Shown here: piece by piece, positions 12,801 to 22,913 of the stretch
Layout of the letters: each line of letters opens with the position of its first letter
Position numbering within the stretch: position 1 is the first letter of the stretch
Assembly: GCA_020152595.1 (NCBI GenBank)
Contig: JAIGNY010000085.1
Location: forward strand, 1 to 64,000
Reading direction: 5' to 3'
Length of the DNA stretch: 64,000 bases
Source: Chiridota heheva
Taxonomy: Eukaryota; Echinodermata; Holothuroidea; Apodida; Chiridotidae
The notes under the pieces: generated by a model
Told to the model about the DNA's origin: nothing
The model's input: only the letters and a program-made list of their open reading frames with translations
Database searches by the model: none
Program-made: the position numbers and the translations under genes

Positions 12801-15800
12801 TTGCTTCAGGTGCTGGGAAAATTTCGCCCTGCTTTTTGGCCGACTTTGGAAATAAATCGAACGGTAAATTTGATAATATATTGAGAAAATAGGAAAATGA
12901 ATGGTACAATATAATTATGAAAATACTAAAAAGGTATTGATCATGATCGGAAAACTGTAATACTTTTGGACTCAGAGGGAAATTTTAGCCACACCATTAG
13001 GGAAATCTCCCTTTCCACTACTTTTAAGAAATTATGTCTAGCAAATAATGATATTAGAAATAGAAAAAAGATTATCTATTAAGGAATTAAAAAAAAACTG
13101 ACAATTTGCATTTTGTTCAGATTCATGATGGACCCAGGAACACCGGCAGAAGAGGTTGTGCGGGCGCTAGATGACCTTGTGGGGTCAGGGAAGGTGCGGT
13201 ACATCGGCTCGAGCAATACCTTCGCCTACCAGCTACAGAAGAATATTGACACGTGCAAGCACTTGCGGCTGAATAGATGGATAACTCTTCAGGTAAAGTA
13301 CGGTGTGGGTGGCGCATCAATGGGCCGAGAGTGAAAGCTGTTGTCTCTGATGTAGGGCATGGCAGTAGCATTGGATCTGGAGGAGGGGTAGCAATGAGGC
13401 ATAACGTGCGGGGGTGTTCGCTTTGGTCGATTAATATGAGAGTGTTCGCATACCTTTCTAAAATGGAAGGAATCAAAAATAGGTGAAAGCTTTACTGAGA
13501 GATTGATGAGACTAACAGTATGAACGGCTGAAGATTTTGTTTATAAGACAGCTACTGGCTCCTTAAAAACACACGTAAGTTGCGACATTGGTGTAGAAGC
13601 TAATCCTCTATGTGCTGTATTTAAGAATTTAAGAGGGGGTAGCTAAAATTTCGATATTGGAAGTATAGTGATTATGTTTATTGCATATTTTGTGTGTATA
13701 CACAGATGCAGTACAACTTGATGTCACGTGACTTAGAGAGGGAGCATCTTCATGTTTGCAGGAAGGAGGGACTTGGCCTCCTACCTTATAGTCCACTCTA
13801 CGGGTACGTATAGGGCCACTGTATACAATGGTTTGTTAATTAAAGTAAAGTATTCATAAACGTATTTATGCGAAATGAATAAGATTATTATCATTATTAC
13901 ACGTTGATTTCAATTTACAATATGATTCACAAATTGTTCCAGGATGTGATGCGCAAAGGTGGTGTTGTTATTGTTAGGTGGAGTTGTGGTGGGTACCACA
14001 TATATGATAACTTTTCCTTCAGTCCTTGACACACAACATTTGCCTTTAAGAAGACGATTATTTGCTGACAATTGATGCCATACCATGCCCGTTACCTGCT
14101 TCATGGTCTATGTCTTCAGCCTACCAAATACCAAAGAGCATCAATTTAGCTCAATGAATGGATTGATAAATATGCAAAGATGATTCTACCCCGTGTTTTT
14201 CACCCTAATTCTAACCATTTGTGGTGCACAGATACCTCATTTTGATCTGCAGATGCGACCCATATGGTTTTTGGTGGTGATATACTATGAACTACGAAAA
14301 ATTTAAACTATAATGTACTTTCAAGATTGAAATGGGATTCTCTCCACAACAGTACATCTAATTTCAATCAAACTTGGCACTTACAGGCATACACCTTTAA
14401 AGGAAATCGTTCGGCTCAAGGAATCCATAACAACAACGGGAATAAATCCGGCCACGCTTTCTCTGACGTCACAATCAGCTGCTTCCTACAGGGGGCTTGA
14501 AACAAACACAACGGGCGAAATGTTGTATTAAATCGACACCACATATGTTATGAATGTGTGCGTGATCGGTGATTGGTCAACAGAATACCAATAAGAAAAT
14601 TTAGTATTTGAATTTAAATTGATTTTCTTGAGGCGAGCTATTTTCTTTAATATAAAGCATAGTATGATGAGATAAAATATTACTTTTTACAGTGGATGGC
14701 TGACAGGCAAGTTCAAACGTGACCAAGTCCCGTCTACCGATAGTCGCGTTGGAACAATGGAGAAAGGTCACTTAGCGGAAGTGCTCGGATATAGCGAAAT
14801 CGCAAAGCAGGAATGGGTGTGGAAGCTCTTGGATAAAATGAAAGAATTAGCGCTAGCAAAAGGTAAGGAATTAACTTACAAAAGGGGGTGCACAGAGGCG
14901 TTGGGGACAAGAGGGTGGGTTAGGTCCCCTCTGAGGGGATTTCACCTGCCGGTTGCATACTTTCTGCCCGGTTGAGAGGTACATTAACATTGGCAAATTG
15001 AAGAAGATGAGTAAAATTAATTAAAAAATTAGCATAATTATTGGAAATAGTGGTGAAATTTGCGAAAACCTTTCCCACAACTGAAGGAAATTTTATAGAA
15101 ATTGAAGGAGATTTCCCCCAAAATTGATTTTGGTGGGTTCTTGCCCCTCCCGATGGATCACACTTTCCAAACCTCAGGCGGTGCATGGTGTGCACTGCTG
15201 GCCATTTTGAATGAATTCCATTAACAGACAACATGATCAAACATGTTTATCTTATTCGCATTGGAAACTGGAGGATTTAAAGAGCCAACATGGTACAGTA
15301 ATCAGAATACGCTTTGCTTTTTACAAAACAAATAACTGTTTCAAAGTGGTTGAAAAATGATTTCCATTTGACAGGTTGTTCGATAATCGGATACCTTTAT
15401 AAAACTGTGACGTCAAAACTCTATAGAAACTGCTATGACATACTTGATTTGTAGTACTGTGAAACAATTGGGTGCTCATGCAGGTGAAGAGGTTTTACCC
15501 TGGTGGGAAACAAATTCCATTAGAGCCTATTTATAACACACAAAATTAAACTAGGATTATATTTTATTGGCCTAAAAGCTTTACAAGAAAGGCACTTCTT
15601 GTATCCGATGGGCAGAGAGCCCCTATTGCCCTTGTGTTGTAGGCGTTCTTGGGCAGGGCCCGAGAAAATCGCGAGGCCCTGAAAAACTAACATATGGTGG
15701 CTCCTCATATCTCGAAAAATTATGAAGAGCAAAACAAAGGTCTTCAGCTATTTTAGTCCAAGTTGTCAAACATGAGTTTTCGCCGATTTTTTCCCCTGTG

Positions 15801-18439
15801 GTTATCTTTTTGATAATCATTTTACTTTTTGGGAACGACTTGTACTCAGATTCATTTGGGAACCCGTGATCCCGGGCCACGTGGCAACTTTCCACTGCCC
15901 CCTCTCGGCGGCGCTGCCCTTGGATAAGAACAAAAAAAAACATTTCCTTTGCATTGCCTCTTATAGGAAAAAGTGTACCCCAGGTTGCTCTTCGATGGCT
16001 TCTGCAGAAAGACGTGGTATGCTCAGTCATCATTGGCTGCAAGACCATTAAACAGCTCGAAGACAACGTAGGTGCTGCCACAGGCTGGGAATTATCTAAA
16101 GAAGAGGTACCATTTGAAAATTATTTCCTTATTTACACAATATTTCACTTTCTCTATAATTCGCGTATTAATCAAAATGGCGGGGATTTTGAGTCGTGGC
16201 TACCCTACACTGAATGACTGACATGACTGATAGTGTTAATGTTATAGCTACCCTTAGTGGGGGGTTACACTCCTATAATATTTTTTTCGTAGGGCAATTT
16301 CAGTTTTGACTATTTCGTCGGGGAAAAAATGGCCTAGTATTTTAAAACAAATTGTTGGAAAATTAATATGGTTATACCCTGATGTTTTTGTTTCTTTGCA
16401 AAAAGACAAAATAGTTTTGAAAGTGTTCTGGATAATGCCATAGTTGTTTTGTTATCTTCATGGCCGTACGGCGACACGAGCCTATACCACTTTAAAACAA
16501 GGTTTGTTTAAATTTGTGCAGAAATTATATAAAAAATCAAGATTATCCTATTTTTTGAAAATTTCCTCGAAAAAGTGTGTGTGTGTGTGAGTATGTGTGT
16601 GTGGGTGGGTGGGTGGGGTGCGTGTGTGTGTGTGTGTGGGGGGGGGGGAATTCCCCTGACTACGCCACTGCCCTCAGTTGGCCATCATACTTAGGCGTGC
16701 ACTTAGTCGGGCAGAGATGATGTAAAATGTCGGATGCAGTTTAAGTCAGAGATACATCTCAATCATGCCCGAATCGTCAACAGGTCAAGATATCAAAATA
16801 ATCTCCGCTCGACTCGGCATGATGCTGATTGGGATCGGGTTGGGCAACTGGGACGTTGTCATAAAAGAAAGATGCCCGCACACATACGTTTAAAATCCAG
16901 AGCCCTGATGATCATGGACCATTTTTGATCATCAAAAACTATAAATCTTTATAACTTTTCCAGGCTTCAGGCCCCACTGGACGCTACCAGAGCTGCGTCC
17001 GTGAGCCTAACAATTGGGCCCAAACTTTCTCAATGTTAAGGGGAAATGTTTCCTGTGCCTGTTTAGAAGTGGTAACCCAAATGATATATCTGAGTAAATT
17101 TTAACATTGGAATTTAAAATTGTCTTCTTTTCATCAATTACATTTTGTAGTTTTGTGTTGATTTAAGCCACTTTGATTGTTTGGGGCAAAAGGCAAGACA
17201 TCTTCAGATAGTCAAAAAACCCATGAAATCCTGCATGCCAGAATTATTTTCCCCTTTCAAGGGGCCCCTCCTGGATCCCCACCCTTGCTTTTATCATAAC
17301 CCCACAATTTTTCATTTACATTTTTGAACTTAGGGTGGATTTTAAACCATTTGGGGGCATCAAAAACAATAAATCTTTAGAACAGGGCTGAGCCCAACCA
17401 TTTTGCCCAGAGGAAATTTCTTTTCTGCCTGAAGTTTGGAAATGATAACCTACATTTTAACGTAGGAATTTGAAACTGCATATTCTTTTCATCAATTAAA
17501 TTTTCGAACTTTGTGCTGATTTTCAGCCTTTTTGGGTCAACAAAATTCAAGAAGTTTTCAGAGCTTCCGGAGGTTTTGCCTCCTGGACCCCTACCAAGAG
17601 ATCGTCCCTGGACGCCGCCAGGGGTCCTTGAGCTGGTATATGCAGTTTCGCATTTCCGCGTTTGGTACTTGAGTATTGTGCCCCCAAGCCAAAATGTATG
17701 GGAGGGGGTTCTGTTCCCAATTGTTCTATATTGTGTGATTGTAGACACATATATATATCGCTTATAGATAAGTCGGGCAAGTGCAAATTTTTTCGTATTA
17801 ATTTGTCTTACACACCCTGCGCTCGAAGTCTAGTTACGCACCTGCCCTCACACTTCCAGAATGAGAATTTCGGCCGTTCGTCCATATGATATGTATGATA
17901 AACGAATCTTTAAAAATGAAATACCCGGCCATATAACTGCAGAAAATAACTATGTTTAATCCTTACGCACGCAAATCCAAAGGCGTACGGGACGCATATT
18001 TTCGTCGTGCGGAAGTACGTTTTGCCGGAATAAGATTTTTGTGCGAAATTCGCCCTATTGTCATAACATTTTGCTACAAATATTGACAACCTTCCACCTA
18101 CTTTTGCTATCACGCCCTTCTTGTCTTTTGTGCAGTTTTAGGCTTCAGCAGCTTATATATACACCTTGTATATATATACACTTTGCCCCAAATGTTCTTA
18201 TTTCTCAAGTGTTGTTGTTTGGGGAGAAGGAAGGGGGGGGGTGGAGGGGGTTTCCTCCCCACCAATGTGTGGTTTGCAATAGCTACCGGTATATGCCAGA
18301 CTATATTTCATCTTTTTCAATTTCTCCTTTACTATAGATGGATGCTCTGGATGAACTGAGTGCGCCAAAACCTTCTCATATTGAGATAGTGATGCAAATG
18401 TTCACAGCTAACAGACAGCGGTCAAGTTGTTGTCAATAA
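6735..18439 (+). CDS. Aldo-keto reductase, eight coding exons (whole gene span)
   Basis: Eight exons (6735-6833, 8616-8755, 9263-9416, 13121-13292, 13706-13803, 14693-14862, 15967-16106, 18338-18439) give about 357 residues, normal for the family. Aldo-keto reductases are (beta/alpha)8-barrel NADPH-dependent carbonyl oxidoreductases with an Asp-Tyr-Lys-His catalytic set. Visible here are the N-terminal [19 protein letters not shown] block, FIDTANMY (Asp and Tyr, exon 2), ATKVF (Lys, exon 3), [11 protein letters not shown] (exon 4), [16 protein letters not shown] (exons 5-6), and [10 protein letters not shown] plus SVIIG with KQLEDN (exon 7), the usual cofactor-binding C-terminal part. All introns are GT-AG and all phases agree except exon 3 to exon 4, where two bases are lacking. 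The subfamily looks like the YajO/YghZ-type or fungal-type reductases. The physiological substrate cannot be told. Confidence 0.85.
6955..7600. repeat. Internally repeated intron 1 sequence
   Basis: Two to three diverged copies of a ~200-bp segment recur, marked by a 'tacacagatagctcatggtc' word, 'tattaataagtaggcggg' and 'tttaatgttaaaatc'. A related diverged fragment lies in intron 5 at about 14220-14320. It looks like an old dispersed repeat. Confidence 0.6.
7791..8124. repeat. 28-bp tandem array, about 12 copies, in intron 1
   Basis: Head-to-tail units begin CTTATGGAACGTATGAGCAA and end with AACATGTG. Point variants include gggcaa at 7861-7890, gtataagc near 7970 and one unit short by one A near 8085. 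There is no coding potential. Confidence 0.95.
8616..8755 (+). CDS. Aldo-keto reductase exon 2
   Basis: Acceptor tacag at 8611-8615, donor gtaaga at 8756; enters phase 0 and leaves with two bases of a Lys codon. It encodes [20 protein letters not shown] and then [11 protein letters not shown]. The Asp and Tyr of the catalytic set lie in the DTANMY motif. Confidence 0.9.
9263..9416 (+). CDS. Aldo-keto reductase exon 3
   Basis: Acceptor tttccag at 9256-9262, donor gtaaga at 9417. One base completes the Lys codon and 51 codons follow. It encodes [11 protein letters not shown] with the catalytic Lys and ends [14 protein letters not shown] in phase 0. In the family the next residue pair is normally a hydrophobic residue plus the catalytic His. 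Confidence 0.9.
9495..9562. repeat. Two-copy direct repeat in intron 3
   Basis: A ~30-bp unit with GTAGGCTACCATAACATGCT is repeated once as GTAGGCTACTATAACATGCT. Confidence 0.8.
10144..10541 (+). mobile_element. 5'-truncated CR1-like LINE 3' end
   Basis: The plus strand encodes the end of a non-LTR retrotransposon ORF2: [18 protein letters not shown], then [11 protein letters not shown], then [20 protein letters not shown] followed by FKKK. This YK...L...RSFS.AP..WN.LP..I pattern is the classic CR1/Rex-type reverse transcriptase C-terminus. The 3' UTR ends in a TATATAAATG box and (TGAT)n tail. The insertion is bounded by a perfect 11-bp duplication, TATGCTGGACT, at 10133-10143 and 10542-10552. 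Only about 400 bp survive, consistent with target-primed integration that aborted early. It sits in intron 3 of the reductase, in the same orientation. Confidence 0.92.
11170..11520. repeat. 22-bp tandem repeat array in intron 3
   Basis: About 10-12 units of the type CCTGTTCCACATGCCAACCC occupy 11235-11475, with degenerate units on both sides. All six frames are open through the array, giving Cys/His/Pro-rich or Trp/Gly-rich peptides that are artefacts of composition. Confidence 0.95.
11790..12525. repeat. Multi-copy ~150-bp dispersed repeat with hairpin end
   Basis: Four diverged copies carry TTATGCAAATAAGCTAATTA, then atgcacacacaa, 'acagtacc' and 'cctctacccc' in the same order. The block ends at 12470-12525 with cgacgccgacgccgggg and a short hairpin (tagctc...gagcta). 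A related inverted copy lies at about 41920-42045. This looks like a non-autonomous transposable element cluster. Confidence 0.65.
13121..13292 (+). CDS. Aldo-keto reductase exon 4, entry out of phase
   Basis: Acceptor ttttgttcag ends at 13120 and donor gtaaag begins at 13293. The 172-bp exon exits in phase 0. Read backwards from that exit, its frame gives [19 protein letters not shown] and [18 protein letters not shown], which are clearly family sequence. The frame leaves a single base at the 5' end, whereas exon 3 contributes none, so two bases are missing. The first six bases read in the incoming frame give Ile-His, the expected catalytic pair. This suggests a 2-bp deletion right after the His codon, or an assembly error. 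Confidence 0.85.
13706..13803 (+). CDS. Aldo-keto reductase exon 5
   Basis: Acceptor acacag ends at 13705 and donor gtacgt begins at 13804. It enters phase 0 and encodes [18 protein letters not shown] and [12 protein letters not shown], leaving two bases of the second Gly codon. Confidence 0.9.
14693..14862 (+). CDS. Aldo-keto reductase exon 6
   Basis: Acceptor ttttttacag ends at 14692 and donor gtaagg begins at 14863. The split Gly codon is completed, then [20 protein letters not shown] and [14 protein letters not shown] follow. It ends in KGK-type sequence with one base of the next codon left. Confidence 0.9.
15650..15735 (-). repeat. Dispersed repeat, copy 1 (intron 6)
   Basis: Its reverse complement matches 20058-20140: both contain TTTTTCGAGATATGAGG, a 'gttagttt' variant and a CGCGATTTTCT-like stretch before gccctg. 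The two copies lie in opposite orientation 4.4 kb apart. Confidence 0.7.
15967..16106 (+). CDS. Aldo-keto reductase exon 7
   Basis: Acceptor cttatag ends at 15966 and donor gtacca begins at 16107. It encodes [40 protein letters not shown] and ELSKEE, the conserved C-terminal cofactor-binding stretch, and exits in phase 0. Confidence 0.9.
16571..16649. repeat. (GT)n and G-rich simple repeat
   Basis: Interrupted GT tract followed by a run of nine G bases in intron 7. Confidence 0.9.
17540..17740. repeat. Dispersed repeat with GGAGGTTTTGCCTCCTGGAC motif
   Basis: The stretch GCTTCCGGAGGTTTTGCCTC followed by ctggacccct also occurs at 48567 and 54068. A looser version (gggcttcgcccccagga) is at 39168. 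The word GGAGG-ttttg-CCTCC is itself a short hairpin. Open frames on both strands here are not conserved between copies, so I treat it as a repeat, not a gene. Confidence 0.6.
18338..18439 (+). CDS. Aldo-keto reductase exon 8, terminal
   Basis: Acceptor ttactatag ends at 18337. The exon codes [20 protein letters not shown] and a short tail ending NRQRSSCCQ, then TAA at 18437-18439. The MDALDELS start continues the KEE end of exon 7 as in related reductases (an E-M/L-x-L-DE-x-S pattern). No convincing AATAAA signal was found close downstream. Confidence 0.8.
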   Translation: MDALDELSAPKPSHIEIVMQMFTANRQRSSCCQ

Positions 18440-18739
18440 TCCAGTCATTTATCATAGAGAGGATGATCACTACCACAAATGTTGCATGATACGACTCTTT
18501 TTTTGTTGTAATTTAAATGTACAGTATACAATGAATCACACTAACATGTCTTCGTGCATAGGCAGGATTTGAGGGTGCATTTGGGGCACCCTCTCTTTTC
18601 ATATTGACATCTTTTGTATGGTGCTTTTTATGTGTTTAAAGGTAAATTTATGATTCCCCCCACTTTTGGTTGAAAATCTCGCTTATGGTTGTTCGTATTT
18701 TTTCCTGGGTCTCGGACTGGCTCTCAACATGCCGCAGAA

Positions 18740-19180
18740 ATTATATATTATCAGTTGATAAGCATACAAAAAAAAAATGTAGCGTGCCCCCCCCCCTTAA
18801 TTTTTCCAACAACAAAAAAAATAACAAAAGTGCACCTTTTGAAAATTAAAAGTGCCCCTCAATGTAATCAAATGTAAAGGGAACTGGTAGAATGTGCTCA
18901 CATTTTAAAAACAAATATTACAAAAGTGCCCCCTCTCAATATGAATTGCATCTTACGGGTCTTAATTACTGACCCAATTGTCTGATAGAAGGCAACTGGC
19001 GATTTTTGTCAGTCCTATGTACGGTGGAATGTGTTCCCATTGCAAAAGTGCCCCTTTCTAAAAATGAAGTGCCCCTTTCACGTTACTATGCACAGACTGG
19101 GGACATATGCATATGGCTTGAAAAGTGCCCTCTATTAGGTCATTCCTCCCATTTTTCGAAAGCCTCCTACACCCCTGAAT
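18740..19180 (-). repeat. GGGGCACTTTT-type dispersed repeat, copy 1 (inverted)
   Basis: It contains repeated AAAGTGCCCC / AAGTGCCCCT words, ending in a 'tttttcgaaagcctcctacacccc' stretch. The reverse complement aligns with the plus-oriented copies at 37822 and 40213, which start caggggtgtagaaagctttcg. No coding frame is conserved. Confidence 0.75.
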
Positions 19181-20057
19181 CCAAGGGAGCAGTAGTGGCT
19201 CGCTTTGGGCGATATGATATAGTATCACCTTTTTACAGAGCTGTAGATATGAAAAAAAGATGTTATTCAGGTATTTCTAATTTATCAATTTTCATTTAGC
19301 TCATGAGACATTCAAAACATGTATTTCGCATTTCATGCAGTAAAGCGGTATAGTGAGGCTATCCTTGAAAAGTGTTTTTCTCTTGATTTCCAGCATAAGC
19401 CACCTTGATAAAAGTTTTACATTCAGCTGTAGAATTATTTTATGTCAGACATGAACTAAGAGAGGGGTTAAATATGTTGGTCACCTTTTTTCGTGTAATG
19501 GTGTTTTGTTACATATGAGCACGTAAGAAACATTACAATATCGAGGTATTGCAATTTGGGGTTATTTCAGTTAATCCAAATCACAGAAAAGTAACTTAAC
19601 TCTGTTTTGTTAACCCTGATGACAATGCTGTTTTGCTCAGTTGATAATCAAGTTGCTGGTACCACGTGACCAAAGCCCGCTGAATATGAATAATACCTCT
19701 GAAGTGCATATCTCACTCCTCTTAAAGGTTTCTTTCTCGTGTGAAGGAGGATGATAATGGAAGTGTTGCTCCAGTTTCATTTTTTTACATCTTTATCTTG
19801 CGGCGGCGACCAGCTATTTTCAAATTGATTTGCATGACAACGACCAATGCCGCCGAGAGGGAGGGGCAGGGGAAAGTGGACCCAGTGCTCAAGGGCCAAA
19901 TGTACCTTTGTATCTTTTTGGGGACATGTAAATGAACCATAAAAATATAATCACGGGGGCAACAATCGGCGAAAAATTATGCTTGACAATGCAGACAATG
20001 GCGAAAACGGTACAAAGACTGAAAGAGTACTATAACTGGATACACTTTTTTCGCTTA

Positions 20058-20140
20058 TCAGAATTTTTCGAGATATGAGGGGCTCCCAAATATTAGTTTG
20101 TCCCGGGACTTCGCGATTCTCTAGACGGCCCTGATATCAG
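20058..20140 (+). repeat. Dispersed repeat, copy 2
   Basis: Inverted partner of 15650-15735, sharing TTTTTCGAGATATGAGG and a following cgcgattctct-like block. Confidence 0.7.
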
Positions 20141-20543
20141 CCCTTGTACATTTTGTGATAATGCGTCGAGATACAAGCATCTTTCGATCTGGTAAAAAAA
20201 CTTCCGCGGAATGCCTTTGTCCACATGCAGGTTTCTACCCCCAACTATATAGTTTTCATGCTAAGAAGTTAATAGTCCGTTATAAACCAACAAGTTACTT
20301 GTCCGTCTTAACATGTCTTCTGCACTAATGCATATATTCTTCTGCACTAATGCATATATTAAGTTTAGTCTTGTCATTGAAAATCACATTAAACAAAAAA
20401 ATAAAGATAGTTAGACCAGCATTTTAAAAAGTTACAGCACCTTTTTCCTCACTTTGTATTTTCTGTATAATTTGATATGTGTTTTGCACGGAAGCATAGA
20501 AGGGACATGTAAGAAAAAAAAAGCAAATTCAAAAATTAAAAAT

Positions 20544-20858
20544 GATCTCGTGGCCACGAGATACTAACTCGTTCCCACGACAGACTATCTCGTGACCACG
20601 AGATACTATCTCGTTCCCGCGACATACCATCTCGTTCCCACGACATACTATCTCGTGGCCACGACACACTATATCGTGGCCACGAGATACTATCTCGTTC
20701 CCGCGACATACCATCTCGTTCCCACGACATACTATCTCGTGGCCACGACATACTATCTCGTGGCCACGAGATACTATCTCGTTCCCACGACATACTATCT
20801 CGTTCCCACGACATACTATCTGGTGACCACGAGATACAATCTCGTGGCCACGACATAT
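20544..20858. repeat. Array of GTGGCCACGAGAT / GTTCCCACGACAT palindromic units
   Basis: About 15 units of ~20 bp alternate between the perfect palindrome CTCGTGGCCACGAG and the imperfect CTCGTTCCCACGA, joined by atacTATCT spacers. Because the palindrome is its own reverse complement, both strands show the same words and open frames on both strands are artefacts. A smaller cluster of the same family is at 24838-24930, and an isolated unit is near 21952. Confidence 0.95.
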
Positions 20859-20868
20859 AGTAACTGAA

Positions 20869-21732
20869 CCTAATTTCGTGCACCCCCTATTTCGTGCACT
20901 ACGTAATATGTTCGATTCCACGTAGTTTAGCAACCAATTACGAACAATCGGACTTACGACCCAAAACTAACATTCACAATCGTGAAAATGACGCTTCCTG
21001 GGGTAAGTGATACCAATATTTCTTACTTAAAATGCAATATTACTCCCATCCTAAAAGATATTTTCCTTAAACAAAATTATTGGTCTAGTTGAGCCAACAA
21101 AAACAGTAATTTTTCCTTCTCACTCAAACACACACATCCATCTGCTGTCACTAGGACGTTTTGTTATGTGTAATGATGGCCTAAGCTATATACAAAAAAA
21201 AAAAAAAGTATAAACAAAGGTCACATCAGGTTCAAAACTGATGAATATTTAAGAGCTTAAACTTTTAACTTGGGCCTAAGGCTATAACGTTACAACGGTT
21301 TATTTCCGTCCCTCCCTCGATAGGATGTGAAAATTATATATTTTCTTATAGTATTCTTATTCAAATGAATAATATGTGAGTGTTAATGCACAAAAAAAAA
21401 AGAGATTAAAGAAACAAATGAAAGGTCTAGGTAGATTCTTTTCACCAGATATCACTAAAAATAAGCTATTGAATCAGAATGTGTTTTAGTTCGATTGCTT
21501 GTTAATCTTATGCCCCCATTTTAAAGACTCAGAATGCCCCCATTTTAAAGACTCAGAAGAGTGATTTTTGATCTTTTTTTTTTTTTTTTTTTTTTTGGTT
21601 ACGTTTCAATGTTTTATATACGTTAACTGTTTGAATACAACATTTTGCATACTGTTTTAAAGGATCTCCAAGTTGTCCTAATGGATAAAAGCGGCAAACG
21701 CCAAAGTGCGCAATTAGATGCACGAAATTAGG
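20869..21732. mobile_element. Candidate non-autonomous element with 14-bp inverted ends
   Basis: CCTAATTTCGTGCA at 20869-20882 is exactly the reverse complement of TGCACGAAATTAGG at 21719-21732, bounding 864 bp. A second copy of the right-end word (TGCACGAAATTAGA) lies at about 21915-21928. The element is flanked on both sides by members of the GTGGCCAC palindrome family. No target-site duplication was evident, so this remains a candidate. Confidence 0.4.
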
Positions 21733-22574
21733 CCAACCCTCAAACTTGAACGAACACGCTCGAGTTTTGTTATAATTTGTTATCGCTTGACTTTTCCATG
21801 GAAAAGTGTTTTTTTTTCACTCATCACCCTTACAAAGATGAGAAGTTTAGTGACAAGTTCAACGAATTTTTAAAGGTAAGTTCTCGGTTTTTAATAAAAT
21901 TTTCTTCTGAAGTGCACGAAATTAGATTCCCCCATGCTATTATCTGGTGGCCACGAGGTATTACTTTTTGCAGGTCGACTCGCCAAATAGCGTGCGCGCG
22001 CATAGCTAGTGGCAGATTACGACTGTTATAAGCTAGTTCATGGTAACCAACGCGCATGTCCGGAACTGATCGTGGTGTCAGGTCAAGTGATAATAACAAT
22101 CAGCGCGGTACGGTCTGATCATATGTAAACCAAAGCTTTCTCTGTCTGATCATCGTGAAACAATTTTGATGAATCACATACATTGGTGAAATCAGACAGC
22201 AATGAAATTTCCTGCAATTTACAATGTTAGATAAAAACTGCCTACGATACTGACGCTATATTCTTTGCTTTTTCGTTACAATCATTCCCCTTTCTTAAGT
22301 AGACTTTAATTGTAAGTATTTTCCCTACTAAATACAAAATTTAACCATCTGATCATTCTGAAAAATATTTCAATTGTAAAACTAAATCTGAAAGAATACC
22401 ATGAAAAGTTATTTCGCTATTGTTGAGAAACGTAAGGAAGACTCACTTTATCTGTTACTGAAAACGATATCTGTTATAAAAAACCTATTATTTGAAATTT
22501 AAAAAGATCCCTTTATTTTAATTTGTTCTTTTCCATTTTCTGCGTTTAGTTCAGCTCCGCCTTGACAGTAAATC

Positions 22575-22913
22575 TCACAAAAGTGCATGTACTTCATTTC
22601 TGAGACGAAAATATAAATCCACTGCTTGATTTGCATCTCTTGCCTGATCTAAATTTTCTCTGCTAAGTATTTCATTGCACAGATGAACTATATCAGCGTC
22701 ACTACATGGTATAGCATGTATAGTGGAGCGAAATTTTGCCTCTGTGTTACACACTTCAAGATCGTTGCCCCCTTTTGGAAGCAAGTGCTCCTCTGCTCCC
22801 CAAAGTGTTGGCACTCGGTACATGATTTCAGGCTGACCGAATGGAATATTTTGATTTCTGGACGGTCTTATTTGATGCGAATTCCAAATGTTTGTCACGT
22901 CGTCAAGTTCACG
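22575..22913 (-). CDS. C-terminal exon of an integrase-core-like protein (partial)
   Basis: On the minus strand an acceptor (ccacatttatag) precedes CGTGAACTTGAC at 22913. The exon then runs 112 codons to TGA at 22577-22575. It encodes RELDDVTNIWNSHQIRPSRN, then PFGQPEIMYRVP, then CNTEAKFRS and VDLYFRLRNEVHALL. The E-L-D-x-V-x-x-x-W-N-x-H-x-I-R-x-S-R-N pattern followed by G-x-P-x-x-x-Y-x-x-P is, as I recall it, the end of the large invertebrate/fish family annotated 'integrase core domain-containing', related to transposon integrases. The catalytic DDE domain would lie upstream, at higher coordinates. I did not find it within the next kilobase or so, so the gene is partial, has a long intron, or is a relic. 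Confidence 0.5.
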   Translation of the reverse strand, partial: RELDDVTNIWNSHQIRPSRNQNIPFGQPEIMYRVPTLWGAEEHLLPKGGNDLEVCNTEAKFRSTIHAIPCSDADIVHLCNEILSRENLDQARDANQAVDLYFRLRNEVHALL

